In this document: piece by piece, positions 59,701 to 64,000 of the stretch | How the letters are laid out: each line of letters opens with the position of its first letter | How positions within the stretch are numbered: position 1 is the first letter of the stretch | NCBI GenBank assembly: GCA_949752745.1 | Contig: OX457026.1 | Coordinates: 35,765,911 to 35,829,910 of the forward strand | Reading direction: 5' to 3' | DNA: 64,000 bases | DNA from: Protula sp. h YS-2021 | Taxonomy: Eukaryota > Annelida > Polychaeta > Sabellida > Serpulidae | Made by a program: the position numbers and the translations under genes | The notes under the pieces: generated by a model | Seen by the model: only the letters and a program-made list of their open reading frames with translations | What the model was told of the DNA's origin: nothing | The model's database searches: none

Positions 59701-60125
59701 GCACGCCGAGCAAAGGCAGGATGACCACTAAAGCCAACAGCGAAGCTATATATTCTGTCAGTGAACATAACAAGCCAAAGGAAAGAGACGTCAAGTTCAA
59801 AGAGGAAATGGAAGAGATTATTCCCGATGATTTCGAGCGGAAGCTGCCCGAGGAAGCTGTTCCAGCTGAAGTGTATGAAGGTGAACAGCGGAAAGACTCT
59901 GCTGAAACGGCGCCTGTTGCTGCGAGTCCTGTTCAAGACTGTGATGAACAGTCGTCGGTAGATTCGCTGGCGAGCGACAAAAAGTATGCCTTTAATATCC
60001 CGACAGGCGGGCACGAAATGGAGTCAGAAATTATTTCGACGGAGCGAGAGCGCCTCGAATCGTTCAATAAACAGGGGACTGAAGCAGAACAAGGCGAAGA
60101 GTGCAGGAGTGACGGAGAAGTCTGA
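48576..60125 (+). CDS. Unrecognised seven-exon protein-coding gene (684 aa)
   Basis: Exons 48576-48650, 52516-52691, 54431-54519, 55909-56190, 57578-57722, 58268-58409 and 58980-60125 join through GT-AG introns with matching phases (0, 2, 1, 1, 2, 0) and one terminal TGA. The product begins MAQPYLTAMNHSEWHAKNVL. Residues about 60-85 look like an amphipathic helix (NAIDIIEEQHKLIHEIYTKA). Exon 4 contains IHSIWEPEQRSLDEGKF and TSSWLSFGGG. Exon 7 (304-684) is Ser/Pro/Arg-rich, low in hydrophobics and probably disordered, with an acidic end. There is no signal peptide, membrane segment or catalytic motif. I do not recognise the family. The first half of exon 7 is strikingly GC-rich against its AT-rich surroundings. 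Introns carry array C copies, a SINE with a nested insertion, a 57-bp minisatellite and a TA-flanked foldback element. ATG 48576 follows an acceptor-like TTTGACTTTCAG. A further upstream exon cannot be excluded. Confidence 0.8.
49640..50330 (+). repeat. tRNA-derived SINE, interrupted, plus a partial second copy
   Basis: An A-box-like TAATCTAATGGTTAGCGCA (49650-49668) and a B-box-like GAGTTCAAGCC (50088-50098) belong to one tRNA-like head, split by a 390-bp insert. A second B-box-like GCGAGTTCAAAC lies at 50211-50222, after CGCGAAGCAAAAGG. Both are followed by the same tail (TGCAGGC.ATATT..TAGTTCTGC), so at least two SINE copies are in tandem. Confidence 0.55.
49691..50080. mobile_element. 390-bp element nested in the SINE
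   Basis: The direct repeat AGGTC flanks it (49686-49690 and 50081-50085). Removing the insert rejoins the tRNA-like head. Its ends are loosely inverted (ACACAATAAG / CTTATGTGCA). It contains at least five CCTTCGCC / GGCGAAGG blocks in both orientations, including a perfect hairpin near 49982-50011. No ORF. Confidence 0.6.
51885..52160. repeat. Array C copies in intron 1 of the 48.6-kb gene
   Basis: Two diverged units with GGATAGAGCACATATAGACGG, GTGCAGCGTCGTGTTTTATT and CGTAATGGAACGCGTCGTCC match the units at 43.8-44.6 kb. Confidence 0.5.
55362..55646. repeat. 57-bp minisatellite, five units, in intron 3 of the 48.6-kb gene
   Basis: The core CATCCTGAAAACCCGCCCCA starts at 55366, 55423, 55480, 55537 and 55594, exactly 57 bp apart. 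The first four units are very similar and the fifth is diverged. Because 57 is a multiple of three, the minus strand stays open across the repeats and gives a 146-residue ORF of 19-residue repeats (VLGRVFRMIN), which I do not regard as a gene. Confidence 0.9.
56281..56739. mobile_element. Foldback MITE flanked by TA microsatellites
   Basis: Inverted arms of 60 bp (56281-56340 and 56680-56739) match with only a few differences. Each starts with ATGTTACAGGGAATCTGTG at the outer edge and holds an inner palindrome AGGGATTTCATGAAATCCCT. (TA)n lies directly outside both arms (56269-56280 and 56738-56780). There is no ORF. The setting suggests insertion into a TA microsatellite. It is in intron 4 of the 48.6-kb gene. 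Confidence 0.8.
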
Positions 60126-60490
60126 AAAAAAAACAACTGCATGACGTGTCATGGGTGTGTCATAAAGTTATGCAGCTGATTTCTGTTGAGAAGTTATTGG
60201 TTGAGGCGGGGGTGGGGGGGGGGGGGGAGGTCATGTTCTTGAAACACTTTTTCCTTGGTTTCAGCTTGGACTGTGGTGGTAAATCGTGCGGTACGTTTCA
60301 TTGTCACTTTTAGATCATACTTAATATCGAGGCTGTGCAGATCGATACACTTTATATTGAACAGAGCGACCAGAATAACCCGCCCACCCGTCGCCACCAG
60401 AACTATCCCTGCTGTCCTCAACATTTCGCCGGTCAACATTTATAACTTTATGTTAACATTATTCACTGATAACTAACGTTGAAGTTAAAT

Positions 60491-60496
60491 AATAAA
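60491..60496 (+). terminator. Polyadenylation signal of the 48.6-kb gene
   Basis: AATAAA lies 366 nt after the TGA stop, followed by a TGTATTATGTAATTACTGTT-type T/G-rich stretch. A second AATAAA at 62200-62205 could be a distal site. Confidence 0.55.
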
Positions 60497-60499
60497 AAT

Positions 60500-63400
60500 G
60501 TATTATGTAATTACTGTTCCTCTCAGTTGTCTTATTTACAGTGAAACATTTAAATGATTTTTTTCCTCTGTTGGAACAGGTGTCTTAAAATAGTATTTGG
60601 AGTGTTTCAGAGGCGTTGTTTTTGTCATTTTAATGTTGGTTTGCTAAGAATCAGTATTTTTATGTGAATGAAGAGTGTTATTTTTCTACTTCAACATTTT
60701 TAATATTTTTTTTATCGTAGTAATATTTATACTTTCAGACAAGATGTGCCTATTTTCGATATTTGTGCGTTTATAGTGAGATGTATGTTAAGAACAGCTG
60801 ACCAACTGGTGGGATATCTTTAGACCCACTTTCCCCTATATCTTGCCTTCCGTGGTCAAGATTTTGGTTAGGGTTTTCAAACGAGCTGCTTTGTTATACC
60901 TCCAAATAATATATCTGCGATAAGACAAGCGCGTTTTTTTAATGTTTATTTTATGACGTATATTTTTGAAAATGTTATGCGATAAAAATGAGGGGCTGGT
61001 GGGCCTTGGGTATCATGCGCGCGCGACCAAAAAATCTTAACATGTGTACCCGCTACTAGAGTTGAATTGAACTTGTGATTCTTTATAGCCCGACTTTTGA
61101 CGGTCCTACCGAAATCCTGCCGGATTTTGTCGTATCATTATGTATTTTTTATTTCATGTTTATAAAATAGCCCTCAAAAATGCGGCAGCCAGGGCCAGCA
61201 CTGGGTTATTCTTGATTTGTTCCTGACCGAGTCAAGAACAGGAAATTACAAAGTTCCAGAAATTCTCGGGAACTTTGTAAACTTCCTGCTTTGACAGTTA
61301 ATGTAGCACATATGCCTTTAACATTTCAGAGGCAATTTAAATTCTTGAAATTCAAAGTGAAGCTCTTTCTTTGATCAAAATGCGTAAATGACGTGAAGAT
61401 TCCGAGTCTGCGGGGTCTATTTTATTTGGTATCACGGATTGTCAGTTCTTAAGAAGCGCTTAATGATCTCGAATATATATTTTTTTGCAATATGCAGTGG
61501 ACTACTGAGTAAATCGTGTTGTTACCAAATGATATTTTTGCTGTGATATTGTTTTTACTTGTTTGTGATGTTTTATGTTGTTATTTGTACCCAGGTTGAT
61601 AATTCTTATGATAAAAGTATTGAAAAGTTAATAATTAATCTCTGTTAGGGTCAAGCTGTCAAAAAAATCAATGTACTTGAAAAAAAATAATGTTATACAG
61701 ACAGCATGTCTTAAAATGAGGCCGACGTAAACTTTCCGTAGAAAGCACTAAAGTTCATTCGTCGAAGAATATTTTCTGTCGCAATTTCAGCTTGAATATA
61801 AAATGTGTACGCTCAGAATCGTTTGGTATTTTTCTTATCAAAAAAGGAGAAAATAAGGTTTTATTTAAGTTTGTAGGCCCACTGTTTGTGGTTAAATTGA
61901 TATTTGATTCACAGTAGTCGAGTCCACTCTTTATATTGTGCACTTTTGTATTGCATTGTTAAACATTTTGAATACAATTTTTGCATAATTTTTGGTGACT
62001 TTTTATTAAGTCAGGGTCTTAAAAAAGCAATGACATTTCGCGGTATCGTATTCTGTATGCTGGAAATACAAATGTGAACGTAACACATTATTAATTTTTA
62101 AGCATGTATTTAACGTAAACATTTATAGCATTGTTAAGCATGTACATAAATTAATAAGCCAAAGAGTTTCATGCTCCTTGAATTTCTTATCTTTTTCTCA
62201 ATAAAGCAGGCGTGAGTTAAGAAAGACAAGTCCAGAGAGCACCGTCAGATGTTTATATTTTTTTATTTCAAAAGTTCGGCTTGTTAAACTACACATTTAT
62301 CGCAGATCAAATAACATTGCACAATTTCATACATTCTACAGATATCTCTACGCGTAACTATTGCGCGTCTTTGGTCCGCATATACTCCGGAATACATACT
62401 TCGTACATACGGGTTCATGGAACCTACTGTACGTGTACAACCTCAGTTCATGCAAATCCAGGGTGCGCCACCGTATACGCTCGTGTACACTCCCTTAATA
62501 CTTGTAAACCCAGGGTACACATACGAATTCAACTTCTCCGGCTACACAGTGCCAAATATACACATGTTCCCTTCTGGGTGCACTCCCTCACAAGAAGTTA
62601 CTTGCAAAGGTCACCTTGACATTTTCCTCCAGGAAGGTGTCAATATTGTCATTATTGATCTGCCTTCCTGATTTGTGGAAGGAAATGTTTGAGAATTTTG
62701 ACAGGTTATTTCAACTGGACGGAGGATTTCCTCAAAATTAAAGAGCTCCGGGCAATAAATTTTGCTTCACACACGGGAAACATATCAACAAGGCTGTATA
62801 CGTTCACTGGGGTACACATATTTCCGGGACGTACTTACTCCCAGGCTGATAATACAGACGTAAAGCAATTTATTATCACGAGCCTAACAATGGTTTTGAA
62901 TCATTAAAAACACAGAAAAAGCGCGCGCGAGAGAGAAAGAGAGAAAGAGAGGGGGAGAGAAAACGAGAACGAGAGAGATAGAGAGCTAAAATTATTAAAA
63001 TTTTGTACCAGAGGCTAAAACACGAGCATCCCCACAGGTTTTCTTTTGTGCTTGAGCAGACAGTATATTTACTTTTTGCAATCTAGAAGCTTATTTTTGA
63101 AGCAGCTTTAAAGAGGCAGTTATCGCACCACTATTCATGATAAATAATCATACAAAACAATAACAGTATAACTGTTTTTAAGTGCAAAGAAGATGATATC
63201 CTTGGTGCTGAATTTGATCCTGAAATGAAATAGATATTAAAATTATATCAAAAATTGTATTAAAATTCTGTTCGGAAGTGCAGCTAAATTGTAAGAATTT
63301 TTCAATGCATTTCTTTTTAAAACACAATAACTACCCTAACAAAGCAAGACTACAGTTTAAACAGGCGCATAAAATTGCTGCAAATTCTAAGTTTTAAATG

Positions 63401-64000
63401 AAATTATGTAGACTTTGATGCACTTTTCTGGGTAATTGAAAGCAGAGTAATGTGACGAAACGACGATTACCTTGCTGATCGTTCTGCGATGTGTCATAGC
63501 CTCCCCCAGGTTGGTAATTCTGCCCGGTCTTATCTAAAATTGATTCATAAACTGGCTTATCAAGCGACAAGTCAAGTCAAAACAAACAAACAAAACGAAT
63601 AAATGAATAAATAAATAAATAAAGGAAGAAAGAAAGAATAAATAAATAAATAAATAAATAAATAAAGCAGTCTGACGTGGTTGTTTACGAGAAAACAAAT
63701 ATCCACAGTTGCTCTTTGCAGTTGCTCTTGTATAATGAAGTCAAGCAAGTCCCTATTTCTTGATTAGTTATGACTTATTGCCCTGTAGCTTTATGTGAAA
63801 AACCCTGCGAAAGCTAAAAGGAAAACTACTGCATGGTCGAGACCTTTACAGATATACCTACGCCAATTTTTTGGGAAGAACCTATATAAAATTCAAAGTG
63901 GTGGCTGTTTTTGTTTTTTTGTTTAATGTGCACATGCAATAGATTGTGCTTTACATATCTCATTTAGAAGACTGGATTTTTTATGTATAATCTTGGTCAA
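60500..64000. other. 3' flank with simple repeats, no gene recognised
   Basis: AT-rich sequence. It includes a cluster of GTACAC/GTGTAC motifs around 62400-62840, a GA-rich run (62921-62985) and an AATA/AAGA tetranucleotide run (63582-63667). Two overlapping ORFs at 62281-62671 lie in the GTACAC cluster, have no recognisable motif and are not called. Confidence 0.45.

Noticed and set aside
62281..62671. Two overlapping plus-strand ORFs of 112 and 84 residues
   Set aside because: Both are open because of the same GTACAC-type repetitive sequence; neither has a motif or gene context.

Overview
This window is nuclear DNA from a bilaterian animal. Its genes are cut by GT-AG introns into short phase-consistent exons, and AATAAA signals follow the stop codons. 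Long AT-rich introns and spacers are packed with LTR, Polinton, MITE, SINE and microsatellite sequence. The host genes (PSMB6, XXYLT1 and MIIP orthologues) and the repeat types fit a marine invertebrate, either a non-vertebrate deuterostome or a lophotrochozoan. I cannot name the species from sequence alone. I saw no prokaryotic, organellar or CRISPR signature.

Layout. (1) 187-5284: a nearly complete, young Ty3/gypsy retrotransposon on the minus strand, with 114-bp LTRs differing at 2 sites and a 5-bp target duplication. It is inserted in a TTGA microsatellite. (2) 5362-11010 (+): proteasome beta-1 catalytic subunit, six coding exons, starting 82 bp from the retrotransposon edge. (3) 15176-17974 (-): xyloside xylosyltransferase 1, three exons, convergent with the proteasome gene. 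(4) 18331-19040: an alternating inverted-repeat/TA-microsatellite structure. (5) 22549-29096 (+): MIIP, ten coding exons. (6) 32624-37719: a decayed Polinton/Maverick with an adenovirus-type protease (+), small minus-strand ORFs and a frameshifted protein-primed DNA polymerase B that has lost its DTDS catalytic segment. (7) 38.7-48.4 kb: a gene desert holding a KRBA2-type integrase tail, SINEs, inverted-repeat elements and several arrays of degenerate tandem repeats of about 120-190 bp. (8) 48576-60125 (+): a seven-exon gene for a 684-residue protein I do not recognise. (9) 60.1-64 kb: its 3' flank, with simple repeats.

The host genes do not form one pathway. PSMB6 acts in the 26S proteasome core, XXYLT1 in ER glycosylation of Notch-type EGF repeats, and MIIP is a regulator of cell migration in vertebrates. 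All splice models were built by hand from open frames, junction consensus, phase continuity and recalled family sequences; no search was run. The least expected items are the Polinton relic with its motif-specific deletion, the TA-flanked foldback structures at 18.3-19.0 and 56.3-56.7 kb, one degenerate tandem repeat in two distant gene-associated places, a duplicated splice donor in MIIP, and the unrecognised gene.
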